This document shows, one piece after another, positions 1 through 9,458 of a stretch of 64,000 nt of DNA (the stretch's first letter is position 1; each line of letters starts with the position of its first letter). The translations under genes were made by a program, and so were the position numbers. The DNA comes from Catellatospora vulcania (GTDB lineage Bacteria > Actinomycetota > Actinomycetes > Mycobacteriales > Micromonosporaceae), in contig NZ_WARX01000006.1 in NCBI RefSeq assembly GCF_009720385.1, positions 372,001-436,000 of the forward strand, read 5' to 3'. The notes under the pieces are model-generated. The model saw only the letters and a list, made by a program, of their open reading frames with translations, was not told the DNA's origin and did no database searches.

Positions 1-1146
1 GTCTACGACCGGGCCGAGCGCTGGATCGAGGCGGCTGACTGGATCATCTGGCAGCTCTGCGGGGTCGAGACCCGCAACGTCTGCACCGCCGGTTACAAGG
101 GCATCTTCCAGGACGGCAGCTACCCGTCGAAGGACTACCTGGCCGCGCTGAATCCCGGCTTCGCCGGCTTCGTCGCCAAGCTGGACGGTCCGCTGCTGCC
201 GCTGGGCGCGCGGGCCGGCTCGCTGACCGCCGAGGCGGCCGCGTGGACGGGGCTGCCGGAGGGCATCGCGGTCGCGGTCGGCAACGTCGACGCGCACGTC
301 ACCGCCGCCGCCGCGCAGGCCCTGGACCCGGGCCGGCTGGTCGCCATCATGGGCACCTCGACCTGCCACGTCGTCAACGGCACGGTCCCGGCCGAGGTGG
401 CCGGCATGTGCGGCGTCGTCGACGGCGGCATCAGCCCCGGCGCCTGGGGATACGAGGCGGGGCAGAGCGGCGTCGGCGACATCTTCGGCTGGTTCGTGGA
501 CCACGCCGCCCCGGCGGGCTTCGACTCGCACGAGCGGCTGTCCGAACTGGCCGCCGCCCAGCCGGTCGGCGGGCACGGGCTGATCGCCCTGGACTGGTGG
601 AACGGCAACCGCTCGCTGCTGGTCAACCATGACCTGTCCGGCCTGATCGTAGGCCTGACCCTGGCGACCCGCCCGGCCGACGTCTACCGGGCGCTGCTGG
701 AGTCCACCGCGTACGGCACCCGCATGATCATGGAGGCGTTCGCGGCGGCGGGGGTGCCGGTCACGGAGCTCGTGGTCGCGGGCGGCCTGACCACGAACCG
801 GCTGCTGATGCAGATCTACGCCGACGTGACCGACCGGCCGCTGAGCATCATCGGCTCGGCACAGGGCCCGGCCCTGGGCTCGGCGATCCACGCCGCGGTC
901 GCCGCCGGGGCGTACGCCGACGTGCACGAGGCGTCGGACGTGATGGGCCGCGTGGAGCGGGGCGTCTACCAGCCCGATCCGGCGCGCGCCCGCGCCTACG
1001 ACGCGCTCTACGCCGAGTACCGCACCCTGCACGACCACTTCGGACGCGGCGCCAACGACGTGATGTCGCGCCTGCGCGCCATCCGCAACGCCGCCCAGCT
1101 GCGCTCGGTCGACGAGCCGACGGTGGCACTGGGGGTGGCGGCATGA
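1..1146 (+). CDS. araB: L-ribulokinase (FGGY family), C-terminal 381 residues
   Basis: ATP-dependent phosphorylation of L-ribulose, the second step of cytoplasmic arabinose breakdown. The frame is open from base 1, so the start lies outside the window; family members have about 550 residues, so roughly a third is missing. Visible are the end of the FGGY_N domain and the FGGY_C domain: the glycine-rich ATP-contact stretch IMGTSTCHVV and the late motif VAGGLTTNRLLMQI. The TGA stop shares bases with the ATG of the next gene (ATGA at 1143-1146), so the two are translationally coupled. The assignment as ribulokinase rather than another FGGY kinase rests on the coupled araD, the downstream araA and the GISPGAWGYEAGQ-type sequence of ribulokinases. 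Confidence 0.93.
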   Translation, partial: VYDRAERWIEAADWIIWQLCGVETRNVCTAGYKGIFQDGSYPSKDYLAALNPGFAGFVAKLDGPLLPLGARAGSLTAEAAAWTGLPEGIAVAVGNVDAHVTAAAAQALDPGRLVAIMGTSTCHVVNGTVPAEVAGMCGVVDGGISPGAWGYEAGQSGVGDIFGWFVDHAAPAGFDSHERLSELAAAQPVGGHGLIALDWWNGNRSLLVNHDLSGLIVGLTLATRPADVYRALLESTAYGTRMIMEAFAAAGVPVTELVVAGGLTTNRLLMQIYADVTDRPLSIIGSAQGPALGSAIHAAVAAGAYADVHEASDVMGRVERGVYQPDPARARAYDALYAEYRTLHDHFGRGANDVMSRLRAIRNAAQLRSVDEPTVALGVAA

Positions 1147-1808
1147 GCGATGTCATCGCCGTGCTCCGCGAGACGGTCTCGTCGCTGCACGGGGAGCTGA
1201 CGCGATATGGACTCGTGGCCTGGACGGCGGGCAACGTGTCGGCCCGGGTGCCGGGGCAGGAGCTGCTGGTCATCAAGCCCAGCGGGGTGTCCTACGACGA
1301 CCTGAGCCCGGCCAACATGATCGTCTGTGACCTGGACGGCGTGGTCGTCGAGGGCGACCTGTCGCCGTCCAGCGACACGGCCGCCCACGCCTACGTCTAC
1401 CGGGCCATGCCCGAGGTGGGCGGGGTGGTGCACACGCACAGCACGTACGCCACCGCGTGGGCGGCGCGCGGCGAGGCGATCCCGTGCCACCTGACGGCGC
1501 AGGCCGACGAGTTCGGCGGGGAGATCCCGGTCGGGCCCTTCGCGCTGATCGGCGGCGACGACATCGGCAAGGGCATCGTGGCCACCCTGTCCGGGCACCG
1601 CTCGCCGGCGGTGCTGATGCGCAACCACGGGGTCTTCACCATCGGCAAGGACGCCCGCGCCGCGGTCAAGGCGGCGGTGATGTGCGAGGACGTGGCCCGC
1701 ACCGCCCACCTGGCCAGGGCGCTCGGGCAGCCGCTGCCGATGGCGCAGGCCGACGTGGACTCCCTCTACGACCGCTACCAGAACGTGTACGGCCAGACCG
1801 GCCGCTAG
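1143..1808 (+). CDS. araD: L-ribulose-5-phosphate 4-epimerase
   Basis: Converts L-ribulose 5-phosphate to D-xylulose 5-phosphate, the last step feeding arabinose into the pentose phosphate pathway. The 221 residues match the class II aldolase/AraD family in length. Zinc-ligand histidines are visible in HTHSTY (about residues 97 and 99) and in NHGVF (about 162); the early GNVSAR and SGVSYDDL phosphate-binding segments are present. The start overlaps the ribulokinase stop by four bases, as in an araB-araD operon. The gene ends at TAG 1806-1808, and 145 bp separate it from the transporter genes, so a second promoter may lie there. Confidence 0.93.
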   Translation: MSDVIAVLRETVSSLHGELTRYGLVAWTAGNVSARVPGQELLVIKPSGVSYDDLSPANMIVCDLDGVVVEGDLSPSSDTAAHAYVYRAMPEVGGVVHTHSTYATAWAARGEAIPCHLTAQADEFGGEIPVGPFALIGGDDIGKGIVATLSGHRSPAVLMRNHGVFTIGKDARAAVKAAVMCEDVARTAHLARALGQPLPMAQADVDSLYDRYQNVYGQTGR

Positions 1809-1953
1809 ATGTCCGCCGGTTCGGCGCCGGCGGTGGCACCACCCCGATCCTCTCACCGCAGCTCCACCGCTCCACCAGCACCACAATGCAGGCCGCGCGC
1901 CGGCGTCCCACACGGCGCGCGGGGGTAGGCCCATCCTCATCCAAGGAGATCGC

Positions 1954-2955
1954 ATGCTCACCATGGGCAAGGCCATCACGCGACGCCGCGCCGTCGCGGT
2001 GCTGACCGCAACTCTGCTCGCGACCGGTATGGCCGCGTGTGGCAACAGCGACACCGGCGACACGCCGGCCGACGACGGCAAGCTGACGCTCGGCTTCTCG
2101 CAGGTCGGCGCCGAGAGCGGCTGGCGCACCGCGAACACCAACTCGATCAAGGAGTCCGCCACGGCGGCCGGCATCGAGCTGAAGTTCGACGACGCGCAGG
2201 GCAAGCAGGAGAACCAGATCACCGCGATCCGCAACTACATCCAGCAGAAGGTCGACGTCATCGCCTTCTCGCCGGTGGTGGAGTCGGGTTGGGACACCGT
2301 GCTCAAGGAGGCCAAGGACGCCGGCATCCCGGTGATCCTGACCGACCGCTCGGTGGACTCGGCGGACAAGTCGCTGTACAAGACGTTCATCGGCTCGGAC
2401 TTCGTCAAGGAGGGCAAGCTCTCCGGGGAGTGGCTGGTCAACGAGACCAAGTCGGCCACCGGCGTGGTGAACATCGTGGAGCTGCAGGGCACCACGGGTT
2501 CGGCTCCGGCCAACGACCGCAAGAAGGGCTTCGCCGACGCCATCGCGGCCAACCCGAACCTGAAGGTCATCGCGTCGCAGACCGGTGACTTCACCCGCGC
2601 CGGCGGCAAGGCCGTCATGGAGCAGTTCCTGAAGGCCAACCCGAAGATCGACGTGCTGTTCGCGCACAACGACGACATGGGTCTGGGCGCGCTCGAGGCG
2701 ATCACCGCCGCGGGCAAGGTGCCGGGCAAGGACATCAAGATCATCACGATCGACGCGGTCAAGGACGGCATGCAGGCCCTGGCCGACGGCAAGTTCAACT
2801 TCATCGCCGAGTGCAGCCCGCTGCTCGGGCCCCAGCTGATGGACCTGGTCAAGAAGGTCTCGAAGGGGGAGACCATCCCCCAGCGCATCGAGACCGAAGA
2901 GGGCACCTTCACGCCGGAGCAGGCCAAGGCCGCGCTGCCGACCCGCAAGTACTGA
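1954..2955 (+). CDS. sugar ABC transporter substrate-binding lipoprotein
   Basis: Extracytoplasmic sugar receptor of the periplasmic-binding-protein/LacI fold (333 residues). The N-terminus carries basic residues (ITRRRA), a hydrophobic stretch and a lipobox ending in Cys at about residue 29 (GMAACGNS), so it should be a membrane-anchored lipoprotein. The body (LGFSQVGAESGWRTANT onward) resembles the YtfQ group of galactofuranose/arabinose-type receptors. AAGGAG at 1943-1948 lies five bases before ATG 1954. It is followed by a perfect 13-bp hairpin and then the ATPase and permease genes, the usual arrangement that lets the receptor be made in excess. The substrate is inferred to be L-arabinose or an arabino-oligosaccharide from the adjacent araA, araB and araD; the sequence alone does not prove it. 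Confidence 0.88.
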   Translation: MLTMGKAITRRRAVAVLTATLLATGMAACGNSDTGDTPADDGKLTLGFSQVGAESGWRTANTNSIKESATAAGIELKFDDAQGKQENQITAIRNYIQQKVDVIAFSPVVESGWDTVLKEAKDAGIPVILTDRSVDSADKSLYKTFIGSDFVKEGKLSGEWLVNETKSATGVVNIVELQGTTGSAPANDRKKGFADAIAANPNLKVIASQTGDFTRAGGKAVMEQFLKANPKIDVLFAHNDDMGLGALEAITAAGKVPGKDIKIITIDAVKDGMQALADGKFNFIAECSPLLGPQLMDLVKKVSKGETIPQRIETEEGTFTPEQAKAALPTRKY

Positions 2956-2963
2956 TTCACCCC

Positions 2964-2992
2964 GGGGCCGCCGCACGCCGTGCGGCGGCCCC
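2964..2992 (+). terminator. intercistronic hairpin after the binding-protein gene
   Basis: Perfect 13-bp stem (2964-2976 with 2980-2992) and 3-base loop GCC, with no T-tract. It sits nine bases after the receptor stop codon. Its likely role is partial termination or protection of the 3' end of the receptor mRNA, giving more receptor than ATPase (inference). Confidence 0.7.
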
Positions 2993-3140
2993 GTCCTCCA
3001 CTTCTCACCGCCAGACGGAGCCGGACCCGCGGGCGCCCCGTGCCGCGTCCGGCCGACGTCCTCGCCGCCGAGCCGAGCCTGGTCCGCTGCCGGACGGCCG
3101 CGGCGGCCCATGCCCAGAACTCAGCGAAAGGTCGGATGGG

Positions 3141-4682
3141 ATGTCGGGTAGGCAACCGGTCCTGACGATGACCGCAATCAGCAAGTCCTTCCCGGGGGTA
3201 CGCGCGCTCGACGGCGTCGACTTCCGGCTGTTCCCCGGCGAGGTGCACGCCCTGATGGGCGAGAACGGAGCCGGCAAGTCCACCCTGATCAAGGTGCTGA
3301 CCGGCGTGTACGCGCACGACGCGGGAGCCATCGAGCTGGCCGGGCAGCAGGTGTCGTTCACCGGCCCCATGCAGGCCGCCGCCGCCGGGGTCAGCACCGT
3401 CTACCAGGAGGTCAACCTCTGCGCCAACCTGTCGGTGGCGGAGAACATCTTCATCGGCCGCGAGCCGCGCACCTTCGGCGCGATCCGCTGGGGCGAGATG
3501 CGCCGCCGGGCCCGTGACCTGCTGGCCAAACTCGACCTGCACATCGACGTCACGCAACTGCTGGGCACGTACTCCCTAGCCGTCCAGCAGATGGTCGCCA
3601 TCGCCCGCGCCATCGACATCCAGGCCCGGGTGCTCATCCTCGACGAGCCGACCTCCAGCCTCGACGCGACCGAGGTCGAGCAGCTGTTCCGCATCATGCG
3701 CCAGCTGCGCGACGAGGGCATCGCGATCATCTTCGTGACGCACTTCCTCGACCAGGTCTACGGCATCGCCGACCGGATCACCGTGCTGCGCAACGGCCGC
3801 CTGGTGGGGGAGTACCCGACCGCGGAGCTGCCGCAGCTCGCCCTGGTCGAGAAGATGATCGGCAAGGAGCTCGACGTGCTGGAGAGCCTGGAAGAGCAGT
3901 CCAAGCGCGACCTGGCCGCGATCGAGGCGAACACGCCGTTCCTGCAGGCCGAGGAGCTGGGGCGCAAGGGCTCGGTGACGCCGTTCAGCCTCACCATCCA
4001 CGCCGGCGAGGTCGTCGGCCTGGCCGGGCTGCTCGGCTCCGGCCGCACCGAGGTGGCCAGGCTGCTGTTCGGCGCGGACCGCGCCGACCACGGCAAGGTC
4101 GCCGTCGACGGCAAGCCCACGGCGCTGCGCAACCCGATCGCCGCCATCGGCCACGACATCGCGTTCTGCTCCGAGAACCGGCGCACCGAGGGCCTGGTCG
4201 GGGAGCTGAGCGTGCGCGAGAACATCATCCTGGCCATGCAGGCGGCTCGCGGCTGGCTGCGCCCCATTCCGCGCCGCCGCCAGGACGAGCTGGTCGACAA
4301 GTACGTCAAGGCGCTGAGCATCCGCCCGGCCGACCCCGAGATCCCGGTGCGCAACCTGTCCGGCGGCAACCAGCAGAAGGTCCTGCTGGCCCGCTGGCTG
4401 ATCACCGAACCGCGGCTGCTGATCCTCGACGAGCCCACCCGCGGCATCGACGTCGGCGCGAAAGCCGAGATCCAGAAGCTGGTCGTGCAGCTGTCCGACG
4501 GCGGCATGGCGGTGCTGTTCATCTCCGCCGAGCTGGAGGAGGTGCTGCGGCTCAGCCACAAGATCGCGGTCATGCGGGACCGGCAGCTGATCACCGAGCT
4601 GGCCAATGACCACACGGTGGACGCCGACCGCGTCATGCAGACCATCGCCAGCGGCACGCACCACGAAGGGCCTCAAGCATGA
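3141..4682 (+). CDS. sugar ABC transporter ATP-binding protein, dual domain
   Basis: Energises the importer; 513 residues in two fused ATPase halves as in the AraG/RbsA/YtfR group. First half: Walker A GENGAGKST (about residue 45), a degenerate signature SLAVQQMVAIARA, Walker B VLILDEPTSSLD. Second half: a degenerate Walker A (GLLGSGRTEVAR), signature LSGGNQQKVLLARW, Walker B LLILDEPTRGIDVG. One degraded site per half is usual for this group. The frame is open upstream to 2811, inside the receptor gene, but homology begins at MSGRQPVLTMTAISKSFPG, so ATG 3141 is chosen; GAAAGG at 3127-3132 is its possible ribosome site. The stop overlaps the next start (ATGA). Confidence 0.92.
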   Translation: MSGRQPVLTMTAISKSFPGVRALDGVDFRLFPGEVHALMGENGAGKSTLIKVLTGVYAHDAGAIELAGQQVSFTGPMQAAAAGVSTVYQEVNLCANLSVAENIFIGREPRTFGAIRWGEMRRRARDLLAKLDLHIDVTQLLGTYSLAVQQMVAIARAIDIQARVLILDEPTSSLDATEVEQLFRIMRQLRDEGIAIIFVTHFLDQVYGIADRITVLRNGRLVGEYPTAELPQLALVEKMIGKELDVLESLEEQSKRDLAAIEANTPFLQAEELGRKGSVTPFSLTIHAGEVVGLAGLLGSGRTEVARLLFGADRADHGKVAVDGKPTALRNPIAAIGHDIAFCSENRRTEGLVGELSVRENIILAMQAARGWLRPIPRRRQDELVDKYVKALSIRPADPEIPVRNLSGGNQQKVLLARWLITEPRLLILDEPTRGIDVGAKAEIQKLVVQLSDGGMAVLFISAELEEVLRLSHKIAVMRDRQLITELANDHTVDADRVMQTIASGTHHEGPQA

Positions 4683-5749
4683 GCACCTCGAAGGCACGGT
4701 GGGCCGCCGTCACCGGTCACGCGCTGTTCTGGCCCGTCGTCGCGCTGATCGCGCTGCTGGTGGCCAACACGATCTACCGGCCGGGCTTCCTGTCGGTGGA
4801 GATGAAGGACGGCCACCTCTACGGCAGCCTCGTCGACATCCTGCGGCTGGCCGCCCCGCTGATCCTGGTCGGCCTCGGCATGACGCTGGTCATCGCGACC
4901 GGCGGCATCGACCTGTCGGTCGGCTCGGTGTGCGCGATCAGCGGCGCGATCGCCTGCCTGCACATCAGCCAGCAGCCCGACCAGAACGCCCTCGGCGGGG
5001 TGCTGGTGGCGCTGGCCCTGGGCGTCGGGCTCTCGCTCGTGGCCGGCGCCTGGAACGGGGCCCTGGTCTCGATCATCGGCATTCAGCCCATCATCGCCAC
5101 GCTGATCCTCATGGTGGCGGGCCGCGGCCTGGCCCAGCTGATCACCGAGGGCCAGATCATCACCATCAACTCCGAGCCGTACAAGTCCGTCGGCGTCGGC
5201 TACCTGCTGACCCTGCCCCTGGCGATCTTCATCGCGGCAGGGGTGGCGCTGGTGGTCGCCGCGGTCACCCGGCGCACCGCCCTCGGCATGATCATCGAGT
5301 CGGTGGGCGGCAACGCCGAGGCCAGCCGCCTGGCCGGCATCCGCTCCGGACGGATCACCTTCCTGGTGTACGTCATCAGCGCGGTGTGCGCGGGCATCGC
5401 CGGCTTCATGATCACGGCGAACGTGTCCAGCGCCGACGGCAACGCGGCCGGGCTGTGGATCGAGCTCGACGCGATCCTCGCCGTCGTGATCGGCGGCACG
5501 TCGCTGGCCGGCGGGCGGTTCTCGCTCGGCGGCACCATCCTCGGCGCGCTGCTCATCCAGACCCTGACCACCACCGTGTACGCCATGAACATCTCGCCGC
5601 AGACGTCGCTGCTGTTCAAGGCGGTCGTGGTCATCGCGGTCTGCCTCATCCAGGCGCCGGCGTTCCGGGCCAGGTTCGCCCGGCGGCCACCCGCCGCCCC
5701 CGCCGCCCCGCTCGCGGCCGACCAGCCGAAGGAGCAGGTGCCGGCATGA
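4679..5749 (+). CDS. sugar ABC transporter permease 1
   Basis: Inner-membrane channel subunit of the sugar importer (356 residues), BPD_transp_2/AraH-RbsC family. About eight to ten hydrophobic helices are visible, and the family signature [23 protein letters not shown] occurs near residue 65. The closest described type is YtfT. The start overlaps the ATPase stop and the stop overlaps the second permease start, both as ATGA, so the three products are translationally coupled. The C-terminal 30 residues are Ala/Pro-rich and probably cytoplasmic. Confidence 0.9.
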   Translation: MSTSKARWAAVTGHALFWPVVALIALLVANTIYRPGFLSVEMKDGHLYGSLVDILRLAAPLILVGLGMTLVIATGGIDLSVGSVCAISGAIACLHISQQPDQNALGGVLVALALGVGLSLVAGAWNGALVSIIGIQPIIATLILMVAGRGLAQLITEGQIITINSEPYKSVGVGYLLTLPLAIFIAAGVALVVAAVTRRTALGMIIESVGGNAEASRLAGIRSGRITFLVYVISAVCAGIAGFMITANVSSADGNAAGLWIELDAILAVVIGGTSLAGGRFSLGGTILGALLIQTLTTTVYAMNISPQTSLLFKAVVVIAVCLIQAPAFRARFARRPPAAPAAPLAADQPKEQVPA

Positions 5750-6735
5750 CCACGACCTCACTCACCCCCACCCGCGACTGGTGGCGCATCCCGCAGCGGT
5801 ACGTGCCGGTGCTGGCCACGCTCACCCTGCTGCTGGTCATGTACGCGGTCGGCGTCTCGCAGTACCGCGCCTTCTCCAACGTGCAGGTCGTCTTCAACGT
5901 CTTCATCGACAACGGCTTCCTGCTCGTCGTCGCGGTCGGCATGACGTTCGTGATCCTCACCGGCGGCATCGACCTGTCGGTCGGCTCGGTCGTCGCGATG
6001 ACCGCCATGATGTCGGCCTCGCTGCTGCAGGGCGGCATGGATCCCGGAGCGGTACTGGTTATCGCGCTGCTCGTCGGCCCGACGCTGGGCTTCCTGATGG
6101 GCTGCGTCATCCACTTCTTCGAGATCCAGCCGTTCATCGTGACGCTGGCCGGGATGTTCTTCGCCCGCGGCATGTGCACGTTCATCAGCAAGTCGTCGAT
6201 CCCGATCACCGATCCGTTCTGGACCACCATGGCCCAGGAGCGCATCGGCGACCCGAAGGGCAACTTCGTGTCGATCAGCGTGCTGGTCGCCTTCGTGGTG
6301 GTGCTGATCGGCGCGTTCGTGCTCGCGTACACCCGGCTGGGCCGCAACGTGTACGCGCTCGGCGGCAACCAGCAGTCGGCGCTGCTCATGGGCCTGCCCG
6401 TCGGCCAGACGAAGATCGCGGTGTACGCCATCAGCGGCCTGTGCTCGGCGATCGGCGGCATCCTGCTGTCGTTCTACACCCTGTCCGGCGCCCCGCTGAT
6501 CGCCGTCGGCATGGAACTCGACGTCATCGCGGCCGTCGTGATCGGCGGCACGGTGCTCACCGGCGGCTCCGGCTACGTGTTCGGCACCGTGCTCGGAGTG
6601 CTCGTCCTCGGCGTGATCCGGACCCTCATCACCTTCGACGGCAGCCTCAACTCGTGGTGGACCAAGATCGTGATCGGTGGGTTGCTGTTCGCGTTCATCC
6701 TGCTCCAACGCCTCATCGGCATCCGCAAGAAGTAA
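5746..6735 (+). CDS. sugar ABC transporter permease 2
   Basis: Second channel subunit (329 residues), paired with permease 1 to form a heterodimer as YtfT/YjfF do. The same signature [21 protein letters not shown] is present near residue 65. The frame is open upstream to 4606, but ATG 5746 gives the correct family N-terminus and overlaps the preceding stop. The protein ends in a basic tail (RLIGIRKK), consistent with the positive-inside rule. It is 28 bp upstream of araA. Confidence 0.9.
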   Translation: MTTTSLTPTRDWWRIPQRYVPVLATLTLLLVMYAVGVSQYRAFSNVQVVFNVFIDNGFLLVVAVGMTFVILTGGIDLSVGSVVAMTAMMSASLLQGGMDPGAVLVIALLVGPTLGFLMGCVIHFFEIQPFIVTLAGMFFARGMCTFISKSSIPITDPFWTTMAQERIGDPKGNFVSISVLVAFVVVLIGAFVLAYTRLGRNVYALGGNQQSALLMGLPVGQTKIAVYAISGLCSAIGGILLSFYTLSGAPLIAVGMELDVIAAVVIGGTVLTGGSGYVFGTVLGVLVLGVIRTLITFDGSLNSWWTKIVIGGLLFAFILLQRLIGIRKK

Positions 6736-6763
6736 CCCCACCCGTTTCGCGGAAGGCACGCTC

Positions 6764-8266
6764 ATGACAACGCATTCCCAGCCCGAGGTCTGGTTCCTCA
6801 CCGGCAGCCAGGGCATGTACGGCGAAGAGACCCTGCGTCAGGTCGCCGGCCAGTCCCGGGAGATCGCCCGCATCCTCGACGAGTCGCCGGGCATCCCGGC
6901 GCGGGTGGTCTGGAAGCCGGTCCTCACCTCCAGCGGCGAGATCCTGCAGGTGTGCCGCGAGGCTGCCGCCCAGGGCGCCGTCGGGGTGATCGCCTGGATG
7001 CACACCTTCTCCCCGGCGAAGATGTGGATCTCCGGGCTGGATGCGTTGACCACGCCGCTGCTGCACCTGCACACCCAGGCGAACGTGCTGCTGCCCTGGG
7101 ACGAGATCGACATGGACTTCATGAATCTCAACCAGGCGGCCCACGGCGACCGCGAGTTCGGGTACATCCAGACCCGGCTCGGGGTCGCCCGCAAGACCGT
7201 CGCCGGCCACGTCTCCGATCCGCGCGTCGTCGCCCGGGTCGGGGCGTGGGCCCGCGCGTCGATCGGCTGGTCGGCGATGCGCTCGCTGCGGCTGGCCCGC
7301 TTCGGCGACAACATGCGCGACGTGGCGGTGACCGAGGGCGACAAGGTCGAGGCCGAGCTGCGCTTCGGCGTCTCGGTCAACACGTACGGCGTCAACGACC
7401 TGGTCGCCGCGGTCGACGCCGTCGCCGCCCCGCAGATCGACGAGCTGGTCAAGGTGTACGACGACAGCTACCGGGTGGCCGCCGAGCTGCGTCCCGGCGG
7501 CGACCGCCACGAGGAGCTGCGCTACGCCGCCCGCATCGAGGCGGGCCTGCGCAACTTCCTGGAGGCGGGCGGCTTCCGCGCGTTCACCACCAACTTCGAG
7601 GACCTCGGCGGCCTGCGGCAGCTGCCCGGCATCGCGGTGCAGCGGCTGATGGCCGACGGCTACGGCTTCGGCGGCGAGGGCGACTGGAAGACCTCCGTGC
7701 TGGTGCGCACGCTCAAGGCGATGTCGGTCGGCACCACCGGCGGCACCTCGTTCATGGAGGACTACACCTACGACCTGACCCCCGGCCAGGAACTGGTGCT
7801 CGGCGCGCACATGCTGGAGGTCTGCCCGACCATCGCGGCGGACACCCCGAACGTGGAGATCCACCCGCTGAGCATCGGCGGCCGGGAGGACCCGGTGCGC
7901 CTGGTGTTCGACGCCCAGCCCGGTCCCGCCGTGGTGATGGGCCTGGCCGACATGGGCGAGCGGTTCCGGCTGGTGGCCAACGAGATCGACGTCGTCGCCC
8001 CGCCGCAGCCGCTGCCGAAGCTGCCGGTCGCCCGCGCGGTGTGGCGTCCCCGGCCGTCGCTGGCGGGCTCCGCCGAGGCGTGGATCACCGCCGGGGCCCC
8101 GCACCACACCGTGCTGTCCCAGGCCGTGGGCGTCGAGGAGCTGCACGACCTGGCCGAGATGTCGCGCACCGAGCTGGTGGTGATCGACGCGGACACCACC
8201 ACCCGCCGGTTCGCCGACGAGATCCGCTGGAACCAGGCGTACTACCGGCTGGCCCGCGGATTCTGA
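6764..8266 (+). CDS. araA: L-arabinose isomerase
   Basis: Interconverts L-arabinose and L-ribulose (EC 5.3.1.4), the first catabolic step. It has 500 residues, the same length as the Escherichia coli enzyme. The four conserved metal-site/catalytic regions are visible: [32 protein letters not shown] and APHHTVLS, which hold the Glu, Glu, His and His ligands. ATG 6764 follows GGAAGG at 6751-6756 and begins the family N-terminus ([14 protein letters not shown]); an in-frame upstream extension to 6677 lies inside the permease gene and is discarded. It is the last gene of the catabolic/transport run and is followed by a very stable hairpin. Confidence 0.96.
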   Translation: MTTHSQPEVWFLTGSQGMYGEETLRQVAGQSREIARILDESPGIPARVVWKPVLTSSGEILQVCREAAAQGAVGVIAWMHTFSPAKMWISGLDALTTPLLHLHTQANVLLPWDEIDMDFMNLNQAAHGDREFGYIQTRLGVARKTVAGHVSDPRVVARVGAWARASIGWSAMRSLRLARFGDNMRDVAVTEGDKVEAELRFGVSVNTYGVNDLVAAVDAVAAPQIDELVKVYDDSYRVAAELRPGGDRHEELRYAARIEAGLRNFLEAGGFRAFTTNFEDLGGLRQLPGIAVQRLMADGYGFGGEGDWKTSVLVRTLKAMSVGTTGGTSFMEDYTYDLTPGQELVLGAHMLEVCPTIAADTPNVEIHPLSIGGREDPVRLVFDAQPGPAVVMGLADMGERFRLVANEIDVVAPPQPLPKLPVARAVWRPRPSLAGSAEAWITAGAPHHTVLSQAVGVEELHDLAEMSRTELVVIDADTTTRRFADEIRWNQAYYRLARGF

Positions 8267-8284
8267 CCCCCGCTCCACCGATGA

Positions 8285-8330
8285 CGACGGATGCGTGTGC
8301 CCGAGGGGGCCTGGGCACACGCATCCGTCG
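8285..8330. terminator. strong hairpin terminator after araA
   Basis: Perfect 18-bp inverted repeat (8285-8302 with 8313-8330) around a 10-base loop, 18 bp after the araA stop and 66 bp before the repressor start. There is no T-tract, as is common in high-G+C actinomycetes. It should insulate the repressor gene from the ara operon. Confidence 0.85.
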
Positions 8331-8396
8331 GCCTGTCGGCCGTCCGCGACGAAAGATGATCAACATGCGATACGATGTGCCGTCAGGGGAGTCACC

Positions 8397-9351
8397 ATGA
8401 GCCAGCAGCCGGCCGCCCGCGCGGCGGTGATGAACGACGTCGCCCGCCTCGCCGGGGTCTCGCACCAGACGGTGTCCCGGGTGCTCAACAACCACCCGAG
8501 CGTGCGCGACGAGACCCGAGAGCGCGTGCTCGTGGCCGTCAAGCAGCTCAACTACCGCCCCAACGCGCTGGCCCGCGGCCTGGCCGGGCGGCGCTCGCGC
8601 GTGATCGGCGTGGTCAGCTTCGACACCATCCTCTACGGCCCCGCGGCCACCCTGCTCGGCGTCGAGCGCGCCGCCCGGCACGCGGGGTACGGCATCAGCA
8701 TCGTCGCCCTGGAGAAGCTCGACCGCGCCGGTGTCACCGAGGCGGTCAACCGGCTCACTGAGCAGTCCGTGGCAGGCGTCGTCATCATCGCGCCGCTGCT
8801 GACCGCCGCCGCGGCCGCACACAGCCTGCCGACCGGGGTGCCCGCCGTGGTCGTGGAGTCCGACATCGCCGGGGACCTGCCGAGCATCTCCGTCGACCAG
8901 GTGGCCGGGGCCCGGCTCGCGGTCGAGCACCTGCTCGGGCTGGGACACGAGACCGTGTGGCACCTGACCGGGCCGCGGGACTGGCTGGAGGCGCGCGACC
9001 GCGTCGACGGCTGGCGGCAGGCCCTCGAAGCCGCGGGCCGCCGGGTCCCGGCGGCGATCGTCGGCGACTGGAGCCCGCGTTCGGGTTACGAGGCCGGGCA
9101 CCGGATCGGCTCCGACGTCACCGCCGTGTTCTGCGCCAACGACCAGCAGGCCCTGGGCATGCTGCGGGCGCTGCACGAACGCGGCATCCGGGTGCCGGAG
9201 GACGTCAGCGTCGTCGGCTTCGACGACATCCCCGAGGCCGAATACCTGTCCCCGCCGCTGACCACCGTCCGCCAGGACTTCGACGAGGTCGGCCGCCGCT
9301 GCCTCGCGGCCCTGCTGGACCTCCTCGATGCCCACGACGCCCCCGACGCCC
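8397..9351 (+). CDS. LacI-family transcriptional regulator, 3' end lost in a C tract
   Basis: Sugar-responsive DNA-binding repressor, probably of the arabinose genes. N-terminal helix-turn-helix and hinge: DVARLAGVSHQTVSRVLNN, then NYRPNALARGL. The periplasmic-binding-type effector domain follows, up to VRQDFDEVGRRCLAALLDLL. AGGGGAG precedes ATG 8397. The intact paralogue at 12483 is close to 90% identical by eye over about 315 residues and continues about 25 more residues; here that tail is replaced by a C-rich tract from 9349. The frame stays open through the tract and on, antisense to the GH127 gene, to 12197, which is not a plausible protein. I treat it as a real gene with a damaged or mis-assembled 3' end. 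Confidence 0.82.
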
Positions 9352-9426
9352 CCCCCCCCCCCCCCCGCCCCCCCCCCCCCCAACCCCCCCCCCCCCCCCC
9401 CACACCCACCCCCCCCCCCCCCCCCC
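9349..9426. repeat. C-homopolymer tract (72 of 78 bases C)
   Basis: Only one G and five A interrupt the C run. It begins exactly where the first LacI gene should encode its last residues and ends 32 bp before the stop of the convergent GH127 gene. No such tract follows the paralogous repressor. It could be a low-quality or gap-bridged assembly segment (homopolymer read artefact); a genuine slipped-strand repeat is the alternative. Confidence 0.85.
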
Positions 9427-9458
9427 GACTCTTTAAAAGTTTGCGGAGGGGTGCCGGC

